12,985 nucleotides of DNA from Candidatus Hydrogenedentota bacterium (GTDB taxonomy: Bacteria > Hydrogenedentota > Hydrogenedentia > Hydrogenedentales > CAITNO01), in the NCBI GenBank assembly GCA_029554925.1, contig JAKPUV010000936.1:1-12985 (forward strand), given 5' to 3'. Of the stretch, positions 1-6,793 are shown in pieces. Numbering within the stretch: the first letter of the stretch is position 1; every line of letters begins with the position of its first letter. The translations under genes were made by a program, and so were the position numbers. The notes beneath the pieces were generated by a model, which searched no databases, was not told the origin of the DNA, and worked only from the letters and a program-made list of their open reading frames with translations.

Positions 1-81
1 GGCGCGGCCCCCCAAGGGACGGGGCGGGCGCCGCGGTGCGGGTTGGGCGAGGGAACGGGCGCCCCGGCGGGACGCCGGCGC

Positions 82-90
82 GGAGACAGG
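82..90 (+). promoter_or_regulatory. Ribosome binding site that selects a TTG start
   Basis: The purine-rich stretch GGAGACAGG lies just before a TTG codon at 93, with GGAG 7 bases upstream of it. The reading frame is open further left, and a GTG at 36 could be read as a start, but the extra 19 residues are Gly/Arg/Pro-rich and unlike any metallophosphoesterase N-terminus. The family fold normally begins within a few residues of its first beta strand, as it does from the TTG. Bases 1-81 show no other recognisable feature. Confidence 0.6.
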
Positions 91-92
91 CT

Positions 93-818
93 TTGCGGTA
101 CGCGATCATTTCGGACATTCACGCGAACATTGACGCCCTGAACGCGGTTCTCAAGCGGATTGACGACATCGGTGTGGACCGGACGGTGTGCCTCGGCGAC
201 GTGGTGGGGTACAACGCCACGCCGAACGAGTGCATCGACCTGATCGCCGAGCGGAACATCCTGGCGATCCTGGGGAACCACGACGCGGTGGCGTGCGGGC
301 TGGAGGAGCCGTGGGGCTTCAACCCCGTGGCGCTGGCGGCGGCGATCTGGACGCGCGACCAGCTCAGCGACGACGCGGTGGAATGGCTGCAGAACCTTCC
401 GGACGCGCTGAACTTCGGGGAGTTTGTGGCGGTGCACGGCGCGCCGAAGAACCACAACACGTACATCTTCACCTGGGAGGATGTGATCCCCCATCTGCCG
501 TTCCTGGACGAGCAGAACTGCCGGCTCTGTTTCATCGGCCACACGCACACGCCGGTGATCCTCTGCCCGCGCGGCACCTACGCGGTGAACGAGAGCAACC
601 CCTTCCCCGTGGACGCGGAGGAGGCGCTGTTCATCAACCCCGGGTCGGTGGGCCAGCCGCGGGACGACGACCCCCGGGCGTCGTTCGGCATTCTGGACAC
701 GGAGAAGAAGACCTTCAAGCTGGAGCGGGTGGTGTATCCGGTGGTCGAGGCGGCCAAGCGCATCCTGGAGGCGCGGCTCCCCTCGTTCCTCGCGGACCGT
801 CTGGTGATCGGCAAGTAG
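93..818 (+). CDS. Metallophosphoesterase (calcineurin-like, Metallophos_2 type)
   Basis: A 241-residue cytoplasmic phosphoesterase of the small bacterial/archaeal calcineurin-like family, which hydrolyses phosphoester bonds with a two-metal centre. All signature motifs are visible in order: SDIH at 7-10, GDVVGY at 35-40, GNHD at 61-64, VHGAP at 115-118 region, GHTH at 149-152, and an NPGSVGQPRD segment near 182-191 that is typical of this subgroup. No signal peptide is seen. The TTG start gives a protein of normal length whose first strand begins at once. The gene is first in a probable operon with hisB, which begins 26 bases after its stop. The substrate cannot be inferred; relatives act on cyclic nucleotides, phosphodiesters or phosphoproteins. 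The family call is firm, the physiological role unknown. Confidence 0.9.
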   Translation: MRYAIISDIHANIDALNAVLKRIDDIGVDRTVCLGDVVGYNATPNECIDLIAERNILAILGNHDAVACGLEEPWGFNPVALAAAIWTRDQLSDDAVEWLQNLPDALNFGEFVAVHGAPKNHNTYIFTWEDVIPHLPFLDEQNCRLCFIGHTHTPVILCPRGTYAVNESNPFPVDAEEALFINPGSVGQPRDDDPRASFGILDTEKKTFKLERVVYPVVEAAKRILEARLPSFLADRLVIGK

Positions 819-844
819 GCCCGGACACGGAAAGGACAGGGACC

Positions 845-1435
845 ATGCGGAAAGCCACGGTTTCCCGGGAGACCAAGGAGACGCGGATCACCGTGTCGGT
901 GGCGCTGGACGGCGGGGGCGCCGCCGCCGTGAGCACGGGGGTCGGCTTCTTCGACCACATGCTGGACCATGTGGCGAAGCACGGGCTGCTGGATCTGGAG
1001 CTGACCGCCGAGGGCGACCTGCACATCGACCCCCACCACACGGTGGAGGACGTGGGCATCTGCCTGGGCAAGGCGGTGCTGGAGGCCGTGGGCGCGCCCG
1101 TCGGCCTGACGCGCTACGGCCACGCCGTGGTGCCGATGGACGAGGCGCTGGCGGAGGTGGCCCTGGACTTCAGCGGCCGGCCCTTCCTGGCCTTCGACGC
1201 CGACCTGCCGCCGGCGCGGCTCGGCGAGTTCGACGTGGAGCTGGCGGAGGAGTTTCTGCGGGCCTTCGCGGTGCAGGCCCGCATCACCCTGCACGTGCGC
1301 CTGCTGCGCGGCAAGAACCTGCACCACTGCGTGGAGGCCATCTTCAAGGCCCTGGGCAGGGCGCTGCGGCAGGCGCTGACGGTGGACCCGCGGGTCACCG
1401 GCGTGCCGTCAACCAAAGGAAGCATTGAGGCATGA
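845..1435 (+). CDS. hisB: Imidazoleglycerol-phosphate dehydratase (HisB)
   Basis: A 196-residue monofunctional dehydratase that converts imidazole glycerol phosphate to imidazole acetol phosphate in histidine biosynthesis. The length is typical of the stand-alone form, not of the E. coli HisB fused to histidinol phosphatase. Conserved metal-binding and active-site segments are present: GVGFFDHML at 32-40, the His-rich DPHHTVEDVG at 62-71, PMDEALAE at 97-104, RGKNLHHCVEA at 155-165 and the C-terminal PSTKG at 189-193. The ATG at 845 follows a purine-rich AAAGGACAGGGA, and the protein begins in the usual way for the family (RKATVSRET). The stop overlaps the hisH start (ATGA), which implies translational coupling. 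The frame stays open upstream, across the phosphoesterase gene, but that extension is a shadow reading. Confidence 0.97.
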   Translation: MRKATVSRETKETRITVSVALDGGGAAAVSTGVGFFDHMLDHVAKHGLLDLELTAEGDLHIDPHHTVEDVGICLGKAVLEAVGAPVGLTRYGHAVVPMDEALAEVALDFSGRPFLAFDADLPPARLGEFDVELAEEFLRAFAVQARITLHVRLLRGKNLHHCVEAIFKALGRALRQALTVDPRVTGVPSTKGSIEA

Positions 1436-2070
1436 TTTGCATAGTGGACTACGGCATGGGGAACCTCCGCAGCGCGCAGAAGGGCATTGAGCGCGCCGGG
1501 TTCGCCGCCGCCATCACGAGCGACCCGGAAACGGTCCGGACGGCCCCCGCCGTGGTGCTGCCGGGCGTGGGCGCCTTCGGCGACTGCTACCGGGGGCTGG
1601 AGGAGCGCGGGCTGGTGGACGTGGTGCGGGAGGCGGCCCTGGACGGCCGGCCCTTCCTCGGCATCTGCGTGGGGCTTCAGCTCCTCTTCGAGGGGAGCGA
1701 GGAAAGTCCGGGCTGCCCCGGCCTAGGCGTGATCAAGGGGCAGGTGGTTCGTTTCCCGGACAGTCGGGAGACGGGCCTGAAGGTGCCCCACATGGGCTGG
1801 AACCAGGTGCGCACCGTTCCCGGGCGGGCCAACCCGCTGCTGGACGGCCTGGACGGGACGCCCCACGCCTATTTTGTGCACAGTTTCTACGGCCGGCCGG
1901 AGGACCCGGAGGCCGTGCTGGCCACCTGCGAGTACGGCGTCGAGTTCGCGGCCATGGTGGGCGGAGGCAACCTGTTTGCCCTGCAGTTCCACCCGGAAAA
2001 AAGCCAGACCGACGGGCTGGCCATCCTGCGCGCGTTTGGCGAGCTGGCGGGGGCGGAAGCCGTCACCTGA
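1432..2070 (+). CDS. hisH: Imidazole glycerol phosphate synthase, glutaminase subunit (HisH)
   Basis: A 212-residue class I glutamine amidotransferase that releases ammonia from glutamine and passes it to HisF for synthesis of imidazole glycerol phosphate and AICAR. It opens with the family N-terminus IVDYGMGNLRS. The nucleophile is Cys79 in LGICVGLQLL, and the other two triad residues are His187 and Glu189 in QFHPEKSQ. The PGVGAFGD oxyanion region (44-51), KVPHMGWN (117-124) and YFVHSFY (147-153) are all intact, so the enzyme should be active. It overlaps hisB by four bases. Its synthase partner HisF and the isomerase HisA are not downstream, where they commonly lie; they must be elsewhere in the genome. 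Confidence 0.97.
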   Translation: MICIVDYGMGNLRSAQKGIERAGFAAAITSDPETVRTAPAVVLPGVGAFGDCYRGLEERGLVDVVREAALDGRPFLGICVGLQLLFEGSEESPGCPGLGVIKGQVVRFPDSRETGLKVPHMGWNQVRTVPGRANPLLDGLDGTPHAYFVHSFYGRPEDPEAVLATCEYGVEFAAMVGGGNLFALQFHPEKSQTDGLAILRAFGELAGAEAVT

Positions 2071-2112
2071 GAGCGCCGCAAAGCGTTTCCCCGCCGACAA
2101 AGGACGGTTCGC

Positions 2113-2943
2113 ATGATCAAGCGGATGCTGGTTCCCACGGACGGCAGTGACATGGCCCGCAGGGGGGTGACCTATGCCCTCGCGCTGGCGGAGAGGCACG
2201 GCGCCTCCATCATGGCGCTGCATGTGGTGGACGTGAAGCTCCTTGAGGGCCCCTTCCTGCGCGACATCTCCGCCTCCCTGGGCACGGCCCCCTACGTCAA
2301 CTACACCGGCAACATCTCCTCCCTGCTGGAGGCCCACGGCGCCAGCGCGCTGGAGGAGGTGGAGCGGCTGTGCGCGGAGCGCGGGGTTCCCTGCGAGACC
2401 ACGCTGGCCACCGGCATCGTGCCGCGGGTCATCGTGGAGGCCGGCGAGCTTGCCGACCTGATCGTGCTCGGGCGGGGCGGCGAGCACAGCCCCTGGCTGG
2501 AGGGGCTGGCCGGATCCACGGCGCAGGCCGTGGTGCGGAGGGCCTCCACCCCCGTGCTCGTGACCGGGGCCGCGGCCCCGGAGGGCGACAAGGTGGTGGT
2601 GGCCTACGACGGCAGCCTCCACGCGCGCAAGGCGCTGCGCGCCGGGGCGGACGTGGCGCGCGAGTGGGGCATGGCCCTGCACCTGGTCACGGTGCGCGGC
2701 GACGCGGAGGCGGTGCAGCGGGAGGCCCTGGGCTATCTGGAGTCCCGCGACGGGCTGGAGATCGTGTGCGCGGCCCGGCAGGGCGACGCGGGCGAGGAGA
2801 TCTCCGCCTACGCCGGCGAAAGCGGTGCCGCCGTCATCGTGATGGGGGCCTTCGGCCACTCCAAACTGCGGCAGCTGGTGGTCGGCAGCACCACCGCCTA
2901 CGTTCTCCACAGCGCCCCCTGTCCCCTGCTCCTGCTGCACTGA
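2113..2943 (+). CDS. Tandem-domain universal stress protein (UspA family)
   Basis: A 276-residue cytoplasmic protein made of two Usp domains, roughly 1-152 and 158-276. Each begins with the typical strand and acidic loop (MLVPTDGSD at 5-13; VVVAYDGS at 161-168) and ends with a nucleotide-loop motif followed by STPVLV or APCPLLLLH. The second domain matches the ATP-binding pattern G-2x-G-9x-G-S exactly (Gly245, Gly248, Gly258-Ser259). The first has one extra residue in the spacer (Gly120, Gly123, Gly134-Ser135), so its nucleotide binding is less certain. Such proteins are linked to stress survival and energy-state sensing. The start at 2113 follows AAAGGA at about 2099-2104. It lies 42 bases after hisH on the same strand and may be cotranscribed; no separate promoter is evident in the gap. 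Confidence 0.93.
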   Translation: MIKRMLVPTDGSDMARRGVTYALALAERHGASIMALHVVDVKLLEGPFLRDISASLGTAPYVNYTGNISSLLEAHGASALEEVERLCAERGVPCETTLATGIVPRVIVEAGELADLIVLGRGGEHSPWLEGLAGSTAQAVVRRASTPVLVTGAAAPEGDKVVVAYDGSLHARKALRAGADVAREWGMALHLVTVRGDAEAVQREALGYLESRDGLEIVCAARQGDAGEEISAYAGESGAAVIVMGAFGHSKLRQLVVGSTTAYVLHSAPCPLLLLH

Positions 2944-3732
2944 TCACAGGCGCTCGACCCCGAACCCGCCGCCCACCTCGATGACGGACCCGGTGGCGTA
3001 GTCGAACGAACCCTCCGCCAGGGCGGCCACCGCGCGGCCGATGTCCTCCGGCGTGCCCCAGCGGGGCGTGAGCAGGAGCCCTTCCCCGATGAGGCGGTCG
3101 TATTTCTCCGTGACCGCCGCGGTCATGTCCGTGGCGATGACGCCGGGCTGCACGTCGAAGACGGGGATGCCGTAGGGGGCGAGGCGGACGGCGAAGCACT
3201 TGGCGGTCATGCTGAGGCCGGCCTTGCTGACGCAGTATTCCGGCCGGTTCGGGCTGGCCGCCCGGCTGGAGATGCTGGTGATGAACACCATGCGGGGCGG
3301 GGCGAGGCCCGCCTCCACCTGGGCGATCATGCGCTTCGCCACGGTCTGGCTGAAAAAGAACGGGCCGCGCAGATTGATCCCCAGGACACGGTCGTAACTC
3401 TCCGGGGAGCATTCCAGCAGGTCCGCCCGGACCAGCGGCGCGACCCCCGCGTTGTTCACCAGCACGTCCACCGACCCGAACCGCCCGATCACGGCTTCCA
3501 CCATCGCCTGATGGGCGGCCAGATCGGAGAGGTCCCCGGCCACAGGCAGGCATTCCCGCCCCAGGGCCTCCACCTCGCGCCGGAGCTTCTCCAGATTGTC
3601 CTCCGGGTCGCCGGGGGCGTGCCGGGTGGCGACGCCGGCGATGTTGAAGCCTTTGGCGGCCAGGGCCAGGGCGATGCCCCGGCCGATGCCCCGGCTGGCG
3701 CCGGTGACGAGGGCGGTTCCCAGTGCGCTCAC
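2944..3732 (-). CDS. SDR-family NAD(P)-dependent oxidoreductase (FabG-like)
   Basis: A 262-residue classical short-chain dehydrogenase/reductase. It shows the Rossmann glycine motif TGASRGIG (10-17), a GDLSD acidic turn (66-70), NNAG (93-96), the structural Asn120, a catalytic Ser at about 153, and YxxxK at Tyr166-Lys170, followed by the PG motif at 196-197. The complete tetrad means it should be active. Length and pattern resemble 3-oxoacyl-ACP reductases and the sugar/steroid SDRs, which cannot be told apart by eye, so the substrate is left open. The start is GTG at 3732 on the minus strand, with GGGAGAG a few bases upstream. Its stop codon directly abuts that of the stress-protein gene, with no space for a terminator. 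The gene stands alone; the next gene upstream diverges. Confidence 0.93.
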   Translation of the reverse strand: MSALGTALVTGASRGIGRGIALALAAKGFNIAGVATRHAPGDPEDNLEKLRREVEALGRECLPVAGDLSDLAAHQAMVEAVIGRFGSVDVLVNNAGVAPLVRADLLECSPESYDRVLGINLRGPFFFSQTVAKRMIAQVEAGLAPPRMVFITSISSRAASPNRPEYCVSKAGLSMTAKCFAVRLAPYGIPVFDVQPGVIATDMTAAVTEKYDRLIGEGLLLTPRWGTPEDIGRAVAALAEGSFDYATGSVIEVGGGFGVERL

Positions 3733-3805
3733 GGTGTCTCTCCCGGTTTGGCGGCGGCGCGCCGCAATCCCCGAAAAAAGGCGTAACGGTTTCCGGGGCC
3801 GGGTG

Positions 3806-3811
3806 TATAAT
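3806..3811 (+). promoter_or_regulatory. Candidate sigma-70 -10 box (TATAAT)
   Basis: A perfect TATAAT stands in otherwise GC-rich intergenic DNA, 62 bases before the start of the beta-propeller lipoprotein gene. The two bases before it are TG, but without the single-base spacer of a classical extended -10. No good -35 hexamer is seen 16-18 bases upstream. The match is striking against the base composition, but the lack of a -35 keeps confidence moderate. Confidence 0.45.
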
Positions 3812-3843
3812 AACTGCGGTGGATTGTGTCCATCAATCGGCGT

Positions 3844-3855
3844 GACACCGGTGTC
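3844..3855. promoter_or_regulatory. 12-bp perfect palindrome in the lipoprotein leader
   Basis: GACACCGGTGTC is a perfect 12-base palindrome about 33 bases downstream of the TATAAT box and 6 bases before the Shine-Dalgarno AGGAGAG (3861-3867) of the propeller lipoprotein gene. Position and symmetry suit either an operator for a dimeric regulator or a small RNA hairpin near the ribosome site. A 12-base palindrome can also occur by chance. Confidence 0.3.
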
Positions 3856-3873
3856 CGGTCAGGAGAGCAGGCC

Positions 3874-6714
3874 ATGCGCAGAACAGCGTTTGCGTTGGTT
3901 GGGGTGTTGCTGCTGGCGTCCCTCACGGGATGCCCCGCCTGGTTCAAGAAACCGAAAACGCCGGACGACCCGACCGTCCCCCCGGCCGTCAACCCCGAGT
4001 CGCCGGTGTTCTATTCGGCGGGTTCCGGATGGAACGCGCGGTATGCGGAAACGGACACGCCCGTGGCCGGATCCGATGACGGCGGCGCGGAAGACGAAAC
4101 CCCGCGGGAGGTGGTGGAGCCGGATGTCATCCGCAGGGACGGCAACCTTCTCTACATCCTCAACCAGCACCGGGGCCTCACCCTGGTTGACTTGGACGCC
4201 TTCCAGATCCTCTCCAATGTCCCCGTGTCGGGGTACCCCCGCGACCTGTACCTGGAGGACGGGCGCGCTTGGGTGCTGACGGGATACGCCGCGGAGGTCA
4301 CCAAGGGCGACGACGGGCTGCTCCACTGCACGATGGGCTCCCGGATTGTCGCGGTGGACGTGGCCGACCCCGCCGCTCCGCAGGTGCTCGGGTCCGTGTC
4401 CCTGCCCGGGGACTTTATTGACAGCCGTCTGGTTGGAAACGCGCTGTACGCCGTGTGCGCCGAGTTCTCCTATTCCTGGGAGGACGGGGTGGTTTCCTCG
4501 GAGGCCGTGAAGGAGCAGACCAGTTCCTCCTGGGTGACGAGTGTGGACATTTCCAACCCGGCCAGTCTCCGCCCGGTGGAGACGGTGCGGTTTGAGGGGT
4601 ATGGCAGCCTGATCCAGGCCTCGGCGGACGCGCTGTTTGTCGCGTCGCCGGTCTGGGGCGACACGCAGACCACGACCATCCAGTACGTGGACATCAGCGA
4701 TCCGGGCGGCCGGATGGCCGTGCGGGGCGCCTGCTCCGTTCCGGGGTATCTGGCGGACCGCTTCAAGATGGACGCATGGAACGGCGCGCTCCGCGTGGTG
4801 TCGAACACTTGGTGGCCGGACCGCCAGACCTATGTGACCACGGTGGACCTCGCGAACCCCGACGCCCCGGCCGTGCTGGGGCAGACCACCCTCGCCGCCG
4901 CCGTGGGGGAAACGGCCTTCGCGACCCGGTTTGAGGGGCCCCGCGCCTATGTCGTCACCTACCTGACGAAGGACCCGCTGTTTGTGCTGGACCTCTCCGA
5001 CCCGGCGGCCCCGGCGGTCACGGGAATGCTGGAGGTGCCGGGCTGGTCCACCCACATCGAGCCGCGCGGCGACCGGCTGGTCGCCCTGGGGGTGGACGAC
5101 ACGGACGGACGCAACCGCGTGTGTGTGAGCCTGTTCAACGTCGCCGATCCGGCGGCGCCGTTCCTGGTTCAGCGGGAGACTTTCGGGGACGACTGGTCCT
5201 GGTCCAGCGCCTACGGCGACGTGAAGGCTTTCACGGTGCTCGACAACCTCCTGATCGTCCCCTTCAGCGGCTGGAACGACAGCGGCGGCTACGACCGCCT
5301 CCAGTTTGTGGCCTGGACCCCGGACAGCCTCGGCCTGCTGGGGCATGTGGACCTCCGGGGGGGCGTCCTGCGCTCCTTCGAGTACAACGGCGGCTATTAC
5401 GGCGTGACCAGCGAGGAGCTGGCGGCCGTCTCCGGCGACCTCGCCTCCCCCGCCGTCGGCGCGCGGATTGTCCTGGCGGAGTATGTGGCGGACTACCAGC
5501 CCCTCTCCCCCGGCCGCGGGCTCGAGACGCTTCAGTCATTCTCGGACGGCGCGGTCTCGGTGCGGCTGAACGTGGGCGGGGTGCCGGCCTCCGAGCCGGT
5601 GGAACTGACGCGCAACAGCCTGGTGAAGACCTTCGCGGTGGCCGACGGCATGATCGTCGCCGCCTCGGGATATGACTGGGAGGGCACGGGCCAGGGCTTC
5701 TACGAGGTCTTCCGCGTGAACTGCCCGCCCGGTGCCGCGGCCCCCGAGGTCGTCTGGAAGCAGCGGGTCGAGTTGAACCCCTGGTGGGGCGGCTGGCGGG
5801 GATACCCCATGCCCGTGGATGACGTCGGCATGCCGGAGGGGGCCGCGTCCGAGCCCGGCGCCGCGGGCGCTGCGAAGCGTGTGTACGGGTATTGGGGATG
5901 GTATGGCGGCGGGGAGGCGGCCGTCATGACCGGCAAGTGGCTGGGGCTGGTGGGCTACCCGACCCAGACCATGGGTCCTGCGGACGCGCCGGTCGCCCTG
6001 CCCGCGCTGGCGGTGCTGGACACCGAGACGGGCGTTGTGGCGGGCACGCCCCTGCTGGGATCGGCCGATGTGCGCGCCGTGGCGGGGGATTCGGGGGCTT
6101 TCTGGATCACGTCGTGCTACTCCGCGCCCGAGGACCGGGCCGGGCGCCCGCAGTGCGCCTATTATCTGCGGAGCCTGTCGCCGGACACGCTGGCCCTGGG
6201 CCCCGCGGCCAACGTGCCGGGGACCTTCCTGTTCCGCGACGCGGCCTCCGGGGCCTGGGTGTTTGAGGACACCCAGTACGGCGAGGGCTGGTCGTGGATG
6301 CGCATTCTGAACACCCTTGCGTGGGACGGCGCAGGCGGCGCGGTGACACACCTGTCGCGCCTGGAGCTTCCCGAAACCGCGGGCGAGCTGGCGGCCGCGG
6401 ACGCGGCGGCGTTCTTCCTCACCTGGGGCGAGACGACCGGCATCGGCGCGGTCCGCGTGGGCGCGGACGGCGCGCTGGCCGACGGGGGCGGCATTGCGCT
6501 GACCGACGGCTATGCCCAGTTGGCGGGAACGCGGGGAACGCGCGCCTATGTGACCGTGTGCGGGGCGGCGCTCGCGCGGGTGGACCTCGCGGAGGGCGGG
6601 CCCGTGCTGGGCGACACCACCTACCTTGGCGGATACCCCCTCGCGCTTCGTTTCAGCGCGGAGGGCGTCTATGCGCCGCTGGGCTACGGGGGGCTGGCCC
6701 TGCTGCCCCAATAA
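3874..6714 (+). CDS. Large beta-propeller lipoprotein (PF09826-like / LVIVD-type repeats)
   Basis: A 946-residue exported protein. The signal is lipoprotein-like: MRRTAFALVGVLLLASLTGC with the lipobox LTGC and lipidated Cys20, followed by a Pro/Asp-rich linker to about residue 85. The first half carries a repeated strand-turn motif of the form (V/L)D(V/I/L)(A/S)(D/N)P at 161, 224, 272, 324, 372 and, as FNVADP, at 421, spaced about 48-63 residues. With segments such as DFIDSRLVGNALYAVC (180-195), this matches the secreted 'beta propeller domain' family. The second half (about 500-946) also looks like strand-rich blades but with weaker repeats, so two propellers are likely. The ATG at 3874 follows AGGAGAG; an earlier in-frame ATG at 3826 would put 16 residues before the signal peptide. 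The gene stands alone, with its own promoter candidate and terminator. Binding partner or enzyme activity is unknown. Confidence 0.85.
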   Translation: MRRTAFALVGVLLLASLTGCPAWFKKPKTPDDPTVPPAVNPESPVFYSAGSGWNARYAETDTPVAGSDDGGAEDETPREVVEPDVIRRDGNLLYILNQHRGLTLVDLDAFQILSNVPVSGYPRDLYLEDGRAWVLTGYAAEVTKGDDGLLHCTMGSRIVAVDVADPAAPQVLGSVSLPGDFIDSRLVGNALYAVCAEFSYSWEDGVVSSEAVKEQTSSSWVTSVDISNPASLRPVETVRFEGYGSLIQASADALFVASPVWGDTQTTTIQYVDISDPGGRMAVRGACSVPGYLADRFKMDAWNGALRVVSNTWWPDRQTYVTTVDLANPDAPAVLGQTTLAAAVGETAFATRFEGPRAYVVTYLTKDPLFVLDLSDPAAPAVTGMLEVPGWSTHIEPRGDRLVALGVDDTDGRNRVCVSLFNVADPAAPFLVQRETFGDDWSWSSAYGDVKAFTVLDNLLIVPFSGWNDSGGYDRLQFVAWTPDSLGLLGHVDLRGGVLRSFEYNGGYYGVTSEELAAVSGDLASPAVGARIVLAEYVADYQPLSPGRGLETLQSFSDGAVSVRLNVGGVPASEPVELTRNSLVKTFAVADGMIVAASGYDWEGTGQGFYEVFRVNCPPGAAAPEVVWKQRVELNPWWGGWRGYPMPVDDVGMPEGAASEPGAAGAAKRVYGYWGWYGGGEAAVMTGKWLGLVGYPTQTMGPADAPVALPALAVLDTETGVVAGTPLLGSADVRAVAGDSGAFWITSCYSAPEDRAGRPQCAYYLRSLSPDTLALGPAANVPGTFLFRDAASGAWVFEDTQYGEGWSWMRILNTLAWDGAGGAVTHLSRLELPETAGELAAADAAAFFLTWGETTGIGAVRVGADGALADGGGIALTDGYAQLAGTRGTRAYVTVCGAALARVDLAEGGPVLGDTTYLGGYPLALRFSAEGVYAPLGYGGLALLPQ

Positions 6715-6734
6715 ACGGAACGACCGCAATGACA

Positions 6735-6774
6735 GCCGCCCCTTCCGGAGTCCGGAAGGGGCGGCTTCGTTTTT
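6735..6774 (+). terminator. Rho-independent terminator
   Basis: A perfect 14-base GC-rich stem (GCCGCCCCTTCCGG, 6735-6748, with its complement at 6752-6765) closes a 3-base loop and is followed by TTCGTTTTT. It starts 20 bases after the stop of the propeller lipoprotein gene. On the minus strand the same hairpin, after the phosphomutase stop, has no T-tract, so it probably terminates mainly the plus-strand transcript. Confidence 0.9.
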
Positions 6775-6793
6775 CCACAGATGCGGGGTCCGC

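Noticed and set aside
1..92. C-terminal end of an upstream gene
   Set aside because: One frame is open to a stop at 131-133, but the translation is Gly/Arg-rich without recognisable features and would overlap the phosphoesterase; it cannot be supported.
1723..2940. A 405-codon minus-strand open frame opposite hisH and the Usp gene
   Set aside because: Shadow of two well-supported genes; low-information His/Gly/Gln/Arg-rich translation.
3859..5346. A 495-codon minus-strand open frame inside the propeller lipoprotein gene
   Set aside because: Its composition (His/Arg/Gly/Val-rich) is that of a GC-rich shadow, and the plus-strand frame has a signal peptide and repeats.
6735..6765. Bidirectional terminator shared with the phosphomutase gene
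   Set aside because: The minus strand lacks a T-tract after the stem, so termination of the minus-strand transcript here is not supported.
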